From Halobacteriales archaeon QH_8_64_26 (GTDB taxonomy: Archaea; Halobacteriota; Halobacteria; Halobacteriales; Halococcaceae): a stretch of DNA of 58,530 bases. A program made the position numbers and the translations under genes. The stretch's first letter is position 1; each line of letters starts with the position of its first letter. The notes below the pieces were generated by a model. It searched no databases. It saw only the letters and a program-made list of their open reading frames with translations, and had not been told where the DNA came from. Of the stretch, positions 1 through 8,539 are shown in pieces. The stretch lies in contig PXRA01000031.1 of NCBI GenBank assembly GCA_003021725.1, positions 1,039 through 59,568 on the forward strand, read 5' to 3'.

Positions 1-7
1 CGGACGG

Positions 8-751
8 TCAGTCGGCTTCGGCCCCGGTTCCAGTTTCGCTCTCGGGGTCGACCTCGGTGATCACTCCAGGAGCGTCGTTCGATGGGTCGTTCACTGCCCG
101 TGAGACCGGGTAGGCCTGCATCCCGCCCGGGTAGGGAGCCAGCAGGTCCACAACGTCCTCGGCGTCGTCTTCGAGCCAGCGCCGTTCTTCCTCTCGCGGG
201 AGGACGACCGGCATTCGGTGGTGGAGATCGCCTACCGCCTCGTTCGCGTCGGTCGTCACGATCGTGTAGGTCTCGATGGGCTCGGGCTCGCCCACGGAGC
301 CGGCGTTGTCGCCGCCGCTATCGGCGAAGGCAGCGAGATCGCTCTGAGCATCCGGCGGCGTCCAGCGTTCCCAGAGACCGGCTATACAGAACGGCTCCTC
401 TTTCGCTGTGGTGATCCGGTAGGGCTGTTTGCCCTCGCCGGTCTCGGCCCACTCGTAGAACCCGTCCGCGAGCACGAGACAGCGCCGCTGCTCGAAAGGC
501 TCGGCGAAACTGCGTTTCTCGCCCAGCGTCTCGGCGCGGGCGTTAATGAAGTCGGTGCTCTCCTCGTCGGCCCACTCCGGGATCAGCCCCCAGCGCAGAC
601 GGGTGATCTCGGTCGGCGAGTCGTTACGGATCACCGGGAGATCCTGGCTCGGCGCGGCGTTGTATCGGGGGTCGAGGAATCCCTGAGGAACTACTCCGAA
701 GCGTTCCTCGAAGTCCGTATCGACCATGAAGATCGTATAGCGGCCACACAT
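8..751 (-). CDS. SRAP/HMCES (YedK-like) abasic-site protein
   Basis: A 247-residue protein of the SOS-response-associated peptidase family (DUF159; YedK in bacteria, HMCES in eukaryotes). Known members crosslink through Cys2 to abasic sites in single-stranded DNA and shield them from cleavage. The sequence starts MCGRY, so the catalytic Cys follows the initiator Met. The other family residues are visible: Asn70 in INARAET, Glu100 in GFYEW, and the His pair in HHRMP near residue 177. A low-complexity acidic insert lies at about residues 131-160, as often seen in haloarchaea. The gene stands alone, read away from the next gene. The family call is firm; the in vivo role is inferred from homologues. 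Confidence 0.93.
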   Translation of the reverse strand: MCGRYTIFMVDTDFEERFGVVPQGFLDPRYNAAPSQDLPVIRNDSPTEITRLRWGLIPEWADEESTDFINARAETLGEKRSFAEPFEQRRCLVLADGFYEWAETGEGKQPYRITTAKEEPFCIAGLWERWTPPDAQSDLAAFADSGGDNAGSVGEPEPIETYTIVTTDANEAVGDLHHRMPVVLPREEERRWLEDDAEDVVDLLAPYPGGMQAYPVSRAVNDPSNDAPGVITEVDPESETGTGAEAD

Positions 752-1000
752 AGCCCAGTGGAGGGCCTACACGTCGATAAACGCCACGTCGAGGAGACAG
801 GGGAGAATCTCCTCAGTGCTCTCGAACCTATCGCTGCTCTCGGCCCGCGTTCGTATTTCGATCGGGACGGCGGCAGTCGGGACGGTCGAACACCGAAGGC
901 GGTCGGACAGGGACAGTCGAACGGCCGAACGATAGGAACCGTTCCGGTCGAGGGTATGCCAGCACCACCGTTTTGTGAGTGCCGGCACACGGGTGGAGTA

Positions 1001-1396
1001 ATGGCTGGCGAGAGACCGAACACGGACAACCGGACGGTAAGCGAGGGCGAAGAGAACGTCACCGAGGCCGCCGGACGGCGGCGACGCGAGCGCGCGAAAA
1101 GCGCCGAGGACGCCGCCCGGGAACTGGATGGCTATTTCGACGACATCGAATATCCCGTCGCGAGCGAGGACCTCGCAATGGAGTACGCCGACCAGGAACT
1201 AGAGATGGCAAACGAGACCGAGTCACTGGGCAGCGTCTTCGACCGGCTGGCGGGCGAGGAGTACGGCTCGCCGGAGGAAGTCAGGGAAGCCGTCCACGGC
1301 GAGATCACCGGCGAAGCGGGCGGCATGGGTGAGGCGAACCCCGAGCGGGACCTCGGAACGCTCGACGAACGCGAATCCGAGGACATCGCCGACTAA
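1001..1396 (+). CDS. DUF5789-like haloarchaeal small acidic protein
   Basis: A 131-residue, very acidic soluble protein. A longer open frame extends upstream, but that part is basic and antisense to the neighbouring SRAP gene. The ATG at 1001 has a GGAG element just before it and begins the acidic sequence MAGERPNTDN. The central segment with AARELDGYFDDIEYPV and a later stretch reading GSVFDRLAGEEYGS resemble the widespread haloarchaeal DUF5789 family; this is recalled by eye, not searched. No catalytic motif, signal peptide or membrane segment is visible. Function is unknown. Confidence 0.75.
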   Translation: MAGERPNTDNRTVSEGEENVTEAAGRRRRERAKSAEDAARELDGYFDDIEYPVASEDLAMEYADQELEMANETESLGSVFDRLAGEEYGSPEEVREAVHGEITGEAGGMGEANPERDLGTLDERESEDIAD

Positions 1397-1465
1397 CAGG
1401 AAACCAGAGTCGAGCGCCGCGATCGAGCCGGGCGGGGAACGAACCAGGAATTCCCCGGGAACCGG

Positions 1466-1770
1466 TCAGCTGTTGAACGGTTCCTCGTCGCGGTGAGCAT
1501 CGGGATTCACCGAGTTGCGAGCGGCCCGCTCGCGTTCGGCTGCGTCCTCGACCTCCTGGTCGGTCTCGGCGTCCCCTTCTTCCCTTCTCCCCTTCCCGGG
1601 TAAGGGTCGGCGTCGGCAGTGCCGTCCTCGGCGCGCGTGACCGTACTGGTGGCCTCGCTCTCGCTCGTCACGACGGTTCCGTCCACCCGGGCGTCGGTCA
1701 CCTCCCGTGGCGTATCACCGAAACCGGACTCCGATCGCTTGTCCGTGCTGCCTGCATGGGAAAGCGACAT
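1466..1770 (-). pseudogene. Frameshifted small acidic haloarchaeal protein
   Basis: Two acidic reading-frame pieces follow each other on the minus strand. The first starts at the ATG at 1770 (MSLSHAGSTDKRSESGFGDT) and turns basic and proline-rich after ADADPYPGRGEG. The second, in another frame, reads EEGDAETDQEVEDAAERERA and ends in EEPFNS before a TGA at 1466-1468. The switch falls at about 1570-1590 in a purine-rich run (GGGGAGAAGGGAAGAAGGGG on the coding strand). Adding one base there gives one acidic protein of about 101 residues. This is either a true frameshift or a sequencing error in the run. The family is not recognised. Confidence 0.5.
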
Positions 1771-1995
1771 CCCTACCCGGGGGGTCCCCGAAGCGTAAGC
1801 GAGGATCGAAACGGCGCGGGTAGGCCAGCGGACGAGCGGGTACGTACCGGCCGGTCGGGTCCCCCCGAGCGGCCCGCTTCGGGGAAGGAAACGACCGGCC
1901 TGACGCCGCGACAAGGGGGGCCTGCTAGCGGGGGCACTCGCAGTGACAGGATTCCGACCGGATCGCCTCCGAAACGGCGGGAGAAAACGACGAAG

Positions 1996-2004
1996 CATTT
2001 AAGT
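1996..2004 (+). promoter_or_regulatory. Possible TATA box of the TFB gene
   Basis: CATTTAAGT resembles the haloarchaeal TATA element and lies about 100 bases before the TFB start codon, which would give a leader of roughly 70-75 bases. The rest of the 333-base gap between 1770 and 2103 shows no gene or clear repeat. Confidence 0.3.
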
Positions 2005-2102
2005 GGGATACGATCGTTTTACTCGGTACGAAGCGTGGCTCTCGGGTTTTTCGGTTCGCTCCGCCCTAGAGTCAGACCCCTGCCTCGAACGGTGACGACA
2101 TC

Positions 2103-3092
2103 ATGACAGACACTCGATTCAGAACGCGATCAGGGCGCATCGACAAGCACGAGCAAAGCAAGGATGAGCGCACCGATCAGGCGGAGTCGGAGGTTACCTG
2201 TCCGGAGTGTGGCGGCCGCCTGGTGAGCGACGCCGAGCACGGCGAGACGATCTGTGAGGACTGCGGCTTGGTCGTCGACGAGGGCTCGGTCGATCGCGGC
2301 CCGGAGTGGCGCGCGTTCGACTCCAGCGAGAAAGACGAGAAATCGCGCGTGGGAGCGCCCACGACGAAGATGATGCACGATCAAGGCCTCTCAACGAACA
2401 TCGACTGGCGCGATAAGGACGCGTATGGCAACACGCTCAGTTCCCGCCAGCGCGCGAAGATGCAGCGGCTCCGGACCTGGGACGAACGGTTCCGGACGCG
2501 GGACGCAAAGGAGAGAAATCTCAAGCAGGCCTTGGGCGAGATCGAGCGGATGGCCTCGGCGCTCGGACTGCCCGAGAACGTCCGGGAGACCGCGAGCGTG
2601 ATCTATCGCCGCGCGCTCGACGAGGACCTCCTTCCGGGGCGGTCGATCGAGGCGATTTCGACGGCTTCCTTGCACGCCGCGGCCCGGCAGGCCGGCGTCC
2701 CCCGCAGCATCGACGAGGTCGCGGAAGTGAGTCGAATCAACCAGATGGAGTTCGAGCGCGCCTACCGGTATATCGTCCGGGAACTGGGCTTAGGTATCAG
2801 GCCCGCTGACCCGACGAGTTACGTCGGCCGCTTCGCCTCGGATCTGGCCGTGAGCGACGAGGTCGAACAGCGCGCCCGCGAGCTCTTAGAGACCACCAAA
2901 CGGGAGGGTGCTCACAGCGGGAAGAGCCCGGTCGGACTCGCCGCTGCGGCCGTCTATGCCGCTGCGTTGCTCACCAACCAACGGGTAACCCAGAGCGAGG
3001 TCAGCGAGGTCGCGGACGTGAGCGAGGTCACGATCCGCAACCGGTACAAGGAACTCCTCGAAGTCGAGGGCGAAGCCCGCGCCGTCGCCTGA
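2103..3092 (+). CDS. tfb: Transcription initiation factor IIB (TFB)
   Basis: A 329-residue archaeal TFB, which bridges TBP-bound TATA promoters and RNA polymerase. The N-terminal zinc ribbon is complete, with Cys33, Cys36, Cys51 and Cys54 (CPECGG and CEDCGL). The B-reader/linker follows at about residues 60-120. Two cyclin-fold repeats then span about 125-220 and 225-320; the second contains the recognition helix region VSEVTIRNRYKEL. Haloarchaea usually carry several TFB paralogues with different promoter preferences, so this need not be the main one. It stands alone, convergent with the next gene. Confidence 0.97.
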   Translation: MTDTRFRTRSGRIDKHEQSKDERTDQAESEVTCPECGGRLVSDAEHGETICEDCGLVVDEGSVDRGPEWRAFDSSEKDEKSRVGAPTTKMMHDQGLSTNIDWRDKDAYGNTLSSRQRAKMQRLRTWDERFRTRDAKERNLKQALGEIERMASALGLPENVRETASVIYRRALDEDLLPGRSIEAISTASLHAAARQAGVPRSIDEVAEVSRINQMEFERAYRYIVRELGLGIRPADPTSYVGRFASDLAVSDEVEQRARELLETTKREGAHSGKSPVGLAAAAVYAAALLTNQRVTQSEVSEVADVSEVTIRNRYKELLEVEGEARAVA

Positions 3093-3235
3093 GCGAGAGC
3101 GAACCGTTCGGGGCATCGGGACGAAAACGAGGCGCTCTTTCCGTCGTCGGTTCGGACTCGGACGGATCTCGTCGCATCGATGGGAAACACGGTAAGAGCC
3201 CCGCGGACTACGTAGCCGGTAGTAGCTATTGATGC

Positions 3236-3260
3236 CTATCCGGGCAATAAAAACGGATAG
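3236..3260. terminator. Inverted repeat between convergent genes
   Basis: Arms CTATCCG and CGGATAG (7 bp, perfect) flank an 11-base A-rich loop. The element sits between the converging ends of the TFB and DUF7282 genes, where a bidirectional transcription stop would be useful. The assignment is inferred from position and symmetry only. Confidence 0.35.
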
Positions 3261-3299
3261 CTCGGTAGTCCACGGAGGGGCGCTCGGCTACGAGGTCAC

Positions 3300-4205
3300 T
3301 CAGGAGCCGTGGTGATGGTCGTCGCTCTCCTGATAGCCGGCGTCGTCTCCGTCATGACTGTGACTGCCGTCGTCCGCGTGGTCGTCCCCGTGATCGTGGC
3401 TCTCGTCCCCGTCTTGATCGTAGTCATCGTCGTCCGAATGGTCGTGGCTATGACCGTCGCCGTCGTCGCTACCGTCGTCCTCGCGCCCGTCAGCCTCCTC
3501 TCCCTGCTCGTCGTCCTCGTTGGTCGGGACGGTGATCTTCGCCGTGTCCATGATCCGCTCTAGGGGAACGTCATCGTCCGATTGGGGCCCCTGCTTGTAC
3601 GCGCCATCCGCCTCGGCTTCGCCGGGATAGAAGTCCCATTCCTCGTTATCGTTTGTGTCCCTGTGCGGAAGGGCGATCAGGGTCTGTACGCGCTCGTCGA
3701 TGCTGTCGTCCTCGTACGACGAGGTATCGAGGGCGGAGTCGTCGAACAGCTCGACCACTACGTTCGAGTGCGTGCCGGGAGCGAGGTACTCGGAGTACCC
3801 GACGATGCTTCCGGGGCCGACGGCAACGGTGTCGTCGTCGGCGACGAACCGCTCGTCGTGAATCGAGATGAACCCGCCGTCGGGCATCGTGACCGACTCG
3901 ACGACGGCGCTCGTCCCGTCGCTCGTCTGGTTCTCGAACACTACCGACGCGAAGTCGTCCTCGCCGTCGTCGCTATCGTCACCGTTGTCGGCGTGGTTCT
4001 CGCCGTCGCCACCCTCATCGTTCCTGTGACCGTCACCGCCTTCGTTCACCTCGTCGTTGCCGTGCGCGGCCGCCCGGCCGGCCAGTGCCGGCGTCCCGAT
4101 CGCGAGCGCTCCCGCGAGCGTCCCGCGAAGCACGGTCCGCCGTGAGGCCGTCGATCGGAGCCGCGAGTCGTCCGCGTTTCGTGTGTGTCGTGTCTCTCGT
4201 ACCAT
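3300..4205 (-). CDS. Tat-secreted DUF7282-type protein, His/Asp-rich tail
   Basis: About 301 residues from the ATG at 4205; an in-frame GTG at 4217 would add four residues. An N-terminal twin-arginine signal (SRRTVLRG followed by a small-residue hydrophobic stretch and AGRAAAHG) predicts Tat export. An acidic linker follows, then a compact beta-type domain from ASVVFENQTSDG to about PHRDTNDNEEW that resembles the haloarchaeal DUF7282 surface domain. The last 60 or so residues are almost entirely Asp, Glu, Gly, Ser and His, with repeated HSHDH, SHDHGDDH and DHHHGS units that could bind divalent metals. The metal role is inference; no enzyme motif is visible. Confidence 0.8.
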   Translation of the reverse strand: MVRETRHTRNADDSRLRSTASRRTVLRGTLAGALAIGTPALAGRAAAHGNDEVNEGGDGHRNDEGGDGENHADNGDDSDDGEDDFASVVFENQTSDGTSAVVESVTMPDGGFISIHDERFVADDDTVAVGPGSIVGYSEYLAPGTHSNVVVELFDDSALDTSSYEDDSIDERVQTLIALPHRDTNDNEEWDFYPGEAEADGAYKQGPQSDDDVPLERIMDTAKITVPTNEDDEQGEEADGREDDGSDDGDGHSHDHSDDDDYDQDGDESHDHGDDHADDGSHSHDGDDAGYQESDDHHHGS

Positions 4206-4240
4206 GTCGCTGTCCACGCCGGGCCAGCGACGGTCGAGGT

Positions 4241-4247
4241 ATTATAA
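4241..4247 (-). promoter_or_regulatory. TATA box of the DUF7282 gene
   Basis: TTATAAT on the minus strand lies about 25 bases before the GTG at 4217 and 37 before the ATG at 4205. Transcription would therefore begin almost at the coding region, giving a leaderless or very short-leader mRNA. Confidence 0.55.
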
Positions 4248-4249
4248 CC

Positions 4250-4690
4250 CGATCGCCGTTGTGCGTCGTTACAGTTCGTTGTGGGAAGTGCATACAGTGT
4301 TAGTCGTTTAACACCCGATTACATACCGGATCGATCGCTGTCGTGAACGACCGCTCGGCGAGAGACCGGCCGAGCGAGCGCGATCGATCGACGCCGAGCG
4401 GCCGGGAGGGTTCGAGTGGGTCAACTGCGCGGCGAATCGGGTCCGGGTAGTTCGCTCGAGCCGGCGTAACCGGCCGCGTTTAACCGGTCATTGGGGGGTC
4501 GAGAGGATATGTATCGACGATACAGTCACCGGGCGAGCACGTAGATCTTTTCCCCCCCAGAAGGGTCGGGAGCGCCGGCGGATTTAACCCTCGAACTCGC
4601 GGAACAGCGCCGTCCCCCGGGGGCTACCGTCGATCGGATTGCACGTCGGGACCGTTCGACCGTCACGCTACGAAAACAACAGCAGGAAAG
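4250..4690. other. Intergenic stretch without a recognisable gene
   Basis: About 440 bases between the DUF7282 promoter and tRNA-Ser. It has AT-richer pieces near 4290-4325 (GTTTAACAC) and 4470-4485 (GTTTAACCGG) that could be promoter elements, but no open frame with haloarchaeal amino-acid composition and no recognised RNA. Confidence 0.4.
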
Positions 4691-4694
4691 GGAG

Positions 4695-4779
4695 CGCCGG
4701 GGGTGAGATTTGAACTCACGAGTCCGTGAGGACAGTTGCTTTCGAGGCAACCGCCTTGGCCAGGCTAGGCTACCCCGGC
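4695..4779 (-). tRNA. tRNA-Ser(CGA)
   Basis: The acceptor stem is GCCGGGG/CCCCGGC and the discriminator is G, as expected for tRNA-Ser. The anticodon stem is GTTGC/GCAAC with loop CTCGAAA, giving anticodon CGA (positions 4742-4744), which reads UCG. A long variable arm follows (about TGTCCTCACGGAC), the class II hallmark of Ser and Leu tRNAs. The T arm is GTGAG/CTCAC with loop TTCAAAT. No intron is visible and CCA is not encoded. Confidence 0.95.
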
Positions 4780-4935
4780 TTCGACCAGCAGTTCGAACGA
4801 TCCGTTCTTATCCGTTTCGGTTCGCTCGGCCGGGACGAATTCGGGTAGAGCGGGGCACTCGGTCCACCCTACCCGCCGAACTACCTTGTTCTCGCAGGCC
4901 CAACGCAGAACCGGATCGCGCTCGACCGACCGATT

Positions 4936-5330
4936 ATGGACGACCAGTAGTTCCTGAGCGCCGTCGAATCGCGCGCGGACCTCGATTCCCGAGAGGCGGC
5001 GATGGCGGCCACGGAGTCGACCCTCCGGGTGCTCGGCGAGCGGATCGCCCGCGGGCAGGCCACAGAGCTCGCCGCCCTCTTCCCGAGAACTCGGGGGCAG
5101 CCCTAACCGGCTCCCAGGACGAAGGGGCAGAACAGTTCCCATCCGAGGAGTTCGTCGAACGGGTACGCGAGCGCGAACGCGAGCAGCGGGCCGACCTCAG
5201 CGCCGACGGAGCAAGGCTGCACGTCCGGGCCGTCCTCGAGAGCCTCGCCGAGGCCATCGACGGCGACGTTTGGCACGACGTCCGCACCCAACTCCCGACC
5301 GAGTGCGAGCGCCTCTACCAGGCGGGCTGA
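4936..5330 (+). pseudogene. Decayed DUF2267 paralogue
   Basis: A broken copy of the gene that follows. Translation from the ATG at 4936 gives MDDQ, a TAG stop at 4948-4950, then FLSAVESRADLDSREAAM and TLRVLGERIARGQATELA, matching residues of the intact copy (FISAVERRTGLDSDDAA, TLTVLGQRLTEGEAENVA) almost position by position. The frame ends at a TAA (5104-5106) and shifts near a G5 run at about 5091-5095. It then continues as ALTGSQDEGAEQ and EEFVERVREREREQ, ending with ERLYQAG at 5330. One nonsense change plus one frameshift suggest real decay of a tandem duplicate. Confidence 0.8.
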
Positions 5331-5483
5331 GTGCCTCGGGAGAACACACTTTCGAGACGATGGAAATATGAGGGGAGCCCCGGAGCGTGACGGGATCTCG
5401 GTGGCCTGCGAGCGAAAGCCCTGCGCTGAAACCGATGGCGGACGGACGAGGCCTCCGAAGGCAACCCGACCTTCAATTCGACT

Positions 5484-5903
5484 ATGCAAGAAGAGGAATT
5501 CATCAGCGCCGTCGAGCGGCGCACGGGACTCGACTCGGACGACGCAGCGTACGCAGCGACCGACGCGACCCTTACGGTACTCGGCCAGCGCCTCACTGAA
5601 GGCGAGGCCGAGAACGTCGCCTCCCAGCTTCCCACCCGGCTCGACGAGACGCTGACCGGCGAGAGCACGGAGGCAGAGGAGTTCTCCGTCGAGGAGTTCG
5701 TCGAGCGCGTCTTCGAACGCGAGCGTGAACAGACGGGCTCCTCGGTCGCCGATACCGACGAAGCCGAACAGCACGTCCGCGGCGTGACCTCCGTGCTCGG
5801 TAACGCCGTCAGCGGCAGCGAACTCGACGACGCGCGCGAGCAGCTCCCAGGCGAGTTCGAGGCGCTGTTCGAGCCGCTCAACATGAGCGAAGGCCAGTTA
5901 TAG
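5484..5903 (+). CDS. DUF2267 family protein
   Basis: A 139-residue acidic soluble protein of the DUF2267 family, whose members are helical, paired-repeat proteins of unknown function, often near stress genes. Two similar halves are visible: about residues 1-55 (EEEFISAVERRTGL to LPTRLDETLTG) and 68-132 (EEFVERVFEREREQ to LPGEFEALFEPL). Each half has the acidic helix, the A/T-rich helix and the closing LP element. The ATG at 5484 begins the conserved sequence directly. A decayed copy lies immediately upstream, so the pair arose by tandem duplication. No catalytic residues can be named. Confidence 0.82.
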   Translation: MQEEEFISAVERRTGLDSDDAAYAATDATLTVLGQRLTEGEAENVASQLPTRLDETLTGESTEAEEFSVEEFVERVFEREREQTGSSVADTDEAEQHVRGVTSVLGNAVSGSELDDAREQLPGEFEALFEPLNMSEGQL

Positions 5904-6120
5904 ACGGCTGTAAATCATTGTAGACAGCTGTCGGCCCGCAAAGTGGAAACGATGAAAAGTTGTTCGACCGTAACTGGTCACCCCTGCCGTTCGAAATCTC
6001 GGGAGCGGACGCCAAGTGAGGACGAAAGCGGGACCGATGGCTACGCCACCGACCGCGAAGCGCCCTGGGCCGAATCGCTAGGAACGAAAGCGAGGTCGTA
6101 GCACCGAACACGAACGCAGA

Positions 6121-7623
6121 ATGGTCATCGACATCGGCGAGTACTGGGTCGTTCGCCTGCTCTTCCGGCGCGCGCTCGGGGTCATCTATCTGCTCGCCTT
6201 TCTCGGCGCGGCGAAACAGTTCGTCCCCTTGCTCGGCGAGGACGGTATCGTTCCCTTTACCGAGTTCACCGACCGAATCCCTTTCCGCGAGGCACCCAGT
6301 CTCTTCTACTGGCTGTCGAGCGATCGGGCGCTTCGAAGTGCTGCCTGGCTCGGCGTCGGGCTGTCCGTACTCGCGGTCAGCGGGATCGCCGAGCTGTTCG
6401 GCACGCCTGTTTCGATGGTCGTCTGGGGGTTGCTGTGGCTGTTGTATCTCTCCTTCGTGAACGTCGGCCGGATCTTCTATAGCTTCGGGTGGGAGACCCT
6501 CTTATTGGAGACGGGCTTTCTCGCGATCTTCCTCGGCGGGATCGGGACCGCGCCACCCGACATCGTGGTCTGGCTGCTGCGGTGGGTGCTATTCAGAGTG
6601 ATGTTCGGCGCGGGCCTCATCAAGCTCCGGAACGATCCGTGCTGGCGCGATCTCACCTGCCTGTATTACCACTACGAGACCCAGCCGATGCCCAATCCCC
6701 TCAGCTGGTACGTCGACAAGCTACCGAAGCGGGTCCACAGAGCTAGCGTCGGGGTGCACCACGTCGTCGAGCTGGTCGTGCCCTTCTTTTATTTCGCTCC
6801 CCAGCCCCTCGCCGCTATCGCCGGGCTCGTGACGATTTGCTATCAGGGCTGGCTGCTCCTGACCGGGAACTTCGCGTGGCTGAACGCGCTCACGATCGTT
6901 CTCGCGATCAGTACCTTCGAGGACGCACTGCTCGCCCCGCTCGCAGCACTCCTGCCGGTCGGGTCCACGCCGTCGGCGTCGGCCGCGCAGGTCGGGCCGG
7001 TCGCGACGACGCCACCGAGCCTCGCTCTCCAGGGAGCGGTTCTCGGCGTCCTGGTAGTGGTGATCGTACTGAGCTACTGGCCGGTCAGGAACATGCTCTC
7101 GGACACTCAGGCGATGAATCGGAGCTTCGATCCGCTGCATCTCGTCAACACGTATGGAGCCTTCGGATCGATTACCCGCGAGCGCTACGAACTCGTGATC
7201 GAGGGCACCCAGGACGACGAACTGACCGAGAAGACCGACTGGGAGCCCTACGAATGTAAGGGGAAACCGACGGACCCGGGACGACGGCCCCCACAGTGGG
7301 CCCCCTACCACCTGCGGCTCGACTGGCAGCTGTGGTTCGCGGCCATGACGCCCCGGCCCCGCCGCCAGTGGTTCCCTGCCTTTATCCGCAAGCTCTTAGA
7401 GGGCGACGAGAAAATCCGAAACTTGCTCCGGGAGGACCCGTTCGACGGCGAGGCCCCGACCCACGTCCGCGTCCGTCGCTATCGCTACGAGTACACCACC
7501 CCTGAGGAGAGACGGGAAACCGGCAACTGGTGGAAACGGGAGGTCGTCAATAACTACTACGGCCCTATTCCCGCTGGCGGCTCCGGACGACGGAGCCGAC
7601 CGGGAGGACTCGGTATCCGGTAG
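6121..7623 (+). CDS. Lipase maturation factor (LMF1)-like membrane protein
   Basis: A 500-residue membrane protein of the LMF1 family. In animals LMF1 is an ER protein needed for lipase folding; prokaryotic members are uncharacterised. The sequence shows several hydrophobic segments within residues 10-320 (for example GVIYLLAFLGAAKQ, GLLWLLYLSFVNV and LGVLVVVIVLSYWPV). It carries the family signature FGAGLIKLRNDPCWRDLTC followed by YYHYETQPMPNPLSW at about 160-200. The C-terminal soluble part has TYGAFGSITRERYELVIEG and the closing LWFAAMTPRPR region. The tail is basic. The gene stands alone. The family call is strong; the substrate in an archaeon is unknown. Confidence 0.88.
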   Translation: MVIDIGEYWVVRLLFRRALGVIYLLAFLGAAKQFVPLLGEDGIVPFTEFTDRIPFREAPSLFYWLSSDRALRSAAWLGVGLSVLAVSGIAELFGTPVSMVVWGLLWLLYLSFVNVGRIFYSFGWETLLLETGFLAIFLGGIGTAPPDIVVWLLRWVLFRVMFGAGLIKLRNDPCWRDLTCLYYHYETQPMPNPLSWYVDKLPKRVHRASVGVHHVVELVVPFFYFAPQPLAAIAGLVTICYQGWLLLTGNFAWLNALTIVLAISTFEDALLAPLAALLPVGSTPSASAAQVGPVATTPPSLALQGAVLGVLVVVIVLSYWPVRNMLSDTQAMNRSFDPLHLVNTYGAFGSITRERYELVIEGTQDDELTEKTDWEPYECKGKPTDPGRRPPQWAPYHLRLDWQLWFAAMTPRPRRQWFPAFIRKLLEGDEKIRNLLREDPFDGEAPTHVRVRRYRYEYTTPEERRETGNWWKREVVNNYYGPIPAGGSGRRSRPGGLGIR

Positions 7624-7691
7624 CGGTCGGTTCGACGCCGGGAGAGAAGCACCGATCGCTTTCGGGCTGACTGCCGGCCGAAACCAGTGCC

Positions 7692-8468
7692 TCAGTACTC
7701 GGTGCCCTTCCGGGCGCGCTGGCCGGCGTCGATCGGGTGTTTTCCCTTCTCGACTTCGGTTATGAGGTCAGCGTGCTCGGTCAGGTAGTCGGGCGCGCTA
7801 TGTCCGCCGGTCGCCACGAGTTCCAGCCCGTCGGGTTTCGAGGCGATCAGCTCGACCACCCGCTCGGGATCGATCAACTCGCGGTTCGCGGCGTAGAGGA
7901 GCTCGTCGAGAATCAGCATGTGAACGCCGTCTTCCGGTGGGCCGTCGAGTACGATTGGGGAACTCAGATCGGCGTTGCCCGCCGCGTCGGTCAGCTCACA
8001 AGCGCGCTCGAAGCCGCCGCGTGCGCTTGCGGCGTGGTCGTCGTCTTCGCTTTCGTCGGGCAGGGCGTGCCAGCCGTAGTGCCCGGAGTTCTCGTAGGTG
8101 AAACCCGGCATCGCGGCGATCGCGTTGTACTCCCCGCGAACGTCCTCGACGCTCGAGGCCCCGCCCTTGAGGAACTGGAGCATGTGAACGCGGTAACCAT
8201 GCCCCGCCGCGCGAAAGCCCATCCCCATCGCCGCCGTGGTCTTTCCCTTGCCATCGCCCCACCACAGTTGCAGAAGGCCGAACTCCTCGGGGGCACTGGC
8301 CTCGATCGACCGGGCTTCGGGGGCCCGACCCTTGCCGGGCGTCCCGGCCTGTCGACTCCTCAGGTCCTGTCGATCCTCGGCGGTCGTCGAACTCTCGTCA
8401 TCGTCAGGCACGTCGGTTCCGTTAGTTTCGTCGGTGTCGTCGGATTCGACGTCGTGGTCGTCGGGCAT
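7692..8468 (-). CDS. cobO: Cob(I)alamin/corrinoid adenosyltransferase (CobO type)
   Basis: About 258 residues from the ATG at 8468 (a GTG at 8480 is an alternative). It transfers the 5-deoxyadenosyl group from ATP to reduced corrinoids. After an acidic N-terminal extension of about 70 residues comes the P-loop GDGKGKTTAA, then FLKGG and HYGWHAL regions, the Asp-rich strand MLILDELLYA (Walker B-like) and the terminal KHPIDAGQRARKGTEY that closes CobA/CobO/BtuR proteins. It lies 71 bases downstream of cbiZ at the end of the cobalamin operon and should act on salvaged cobinamide or its precursors. Confidence 0.93.
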   Translation of the reverse strand: MPDDHDVESDDTDETNGTDVPDDDESSTTAEDRQDLRSRQAGTPGKGRAPEARSIEASAPEEFGLLQLWWGDGKGKTTAAMGMGFRAAGHGYRVHMLQFLKGGASSVEDVRGEYNAIAAMPGFTYENSGHYGWHALPDESEDDDHAASARGGFERACELTDAAGNADLSSPIVLDGPPEDGVHMLILDELLYAANRELIDPERVVELIASKPDGLELVATGGHSAPDYLTEHADLITEVEKGKHPIDAGQRARKGTEY

Positions 8469-8539
8469 ACTCCGGGCCACGACGGCCGGCGGTATCAGTC
8501 TACGGTCGGACGGGGGCCGATCGCAGAGGGATGATTATC

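Noticed and set aside
218-1000. Long open frame upstream of the DUF5789-like gene in the same frame
   Set aside because: It is antisense to the SRAP gene and Arg/Pro/Leu-rich; only the part after the ATG at 1001 has haloarchaeal acidic composition.
4695-5330. Integrated element using tRNA-Ser as attachment site
   Set aside because: No integrase gene and no repeated tRNA 3-prime end was seen downstream; the decayed DUF2267 gene is explained by tandem duplication.
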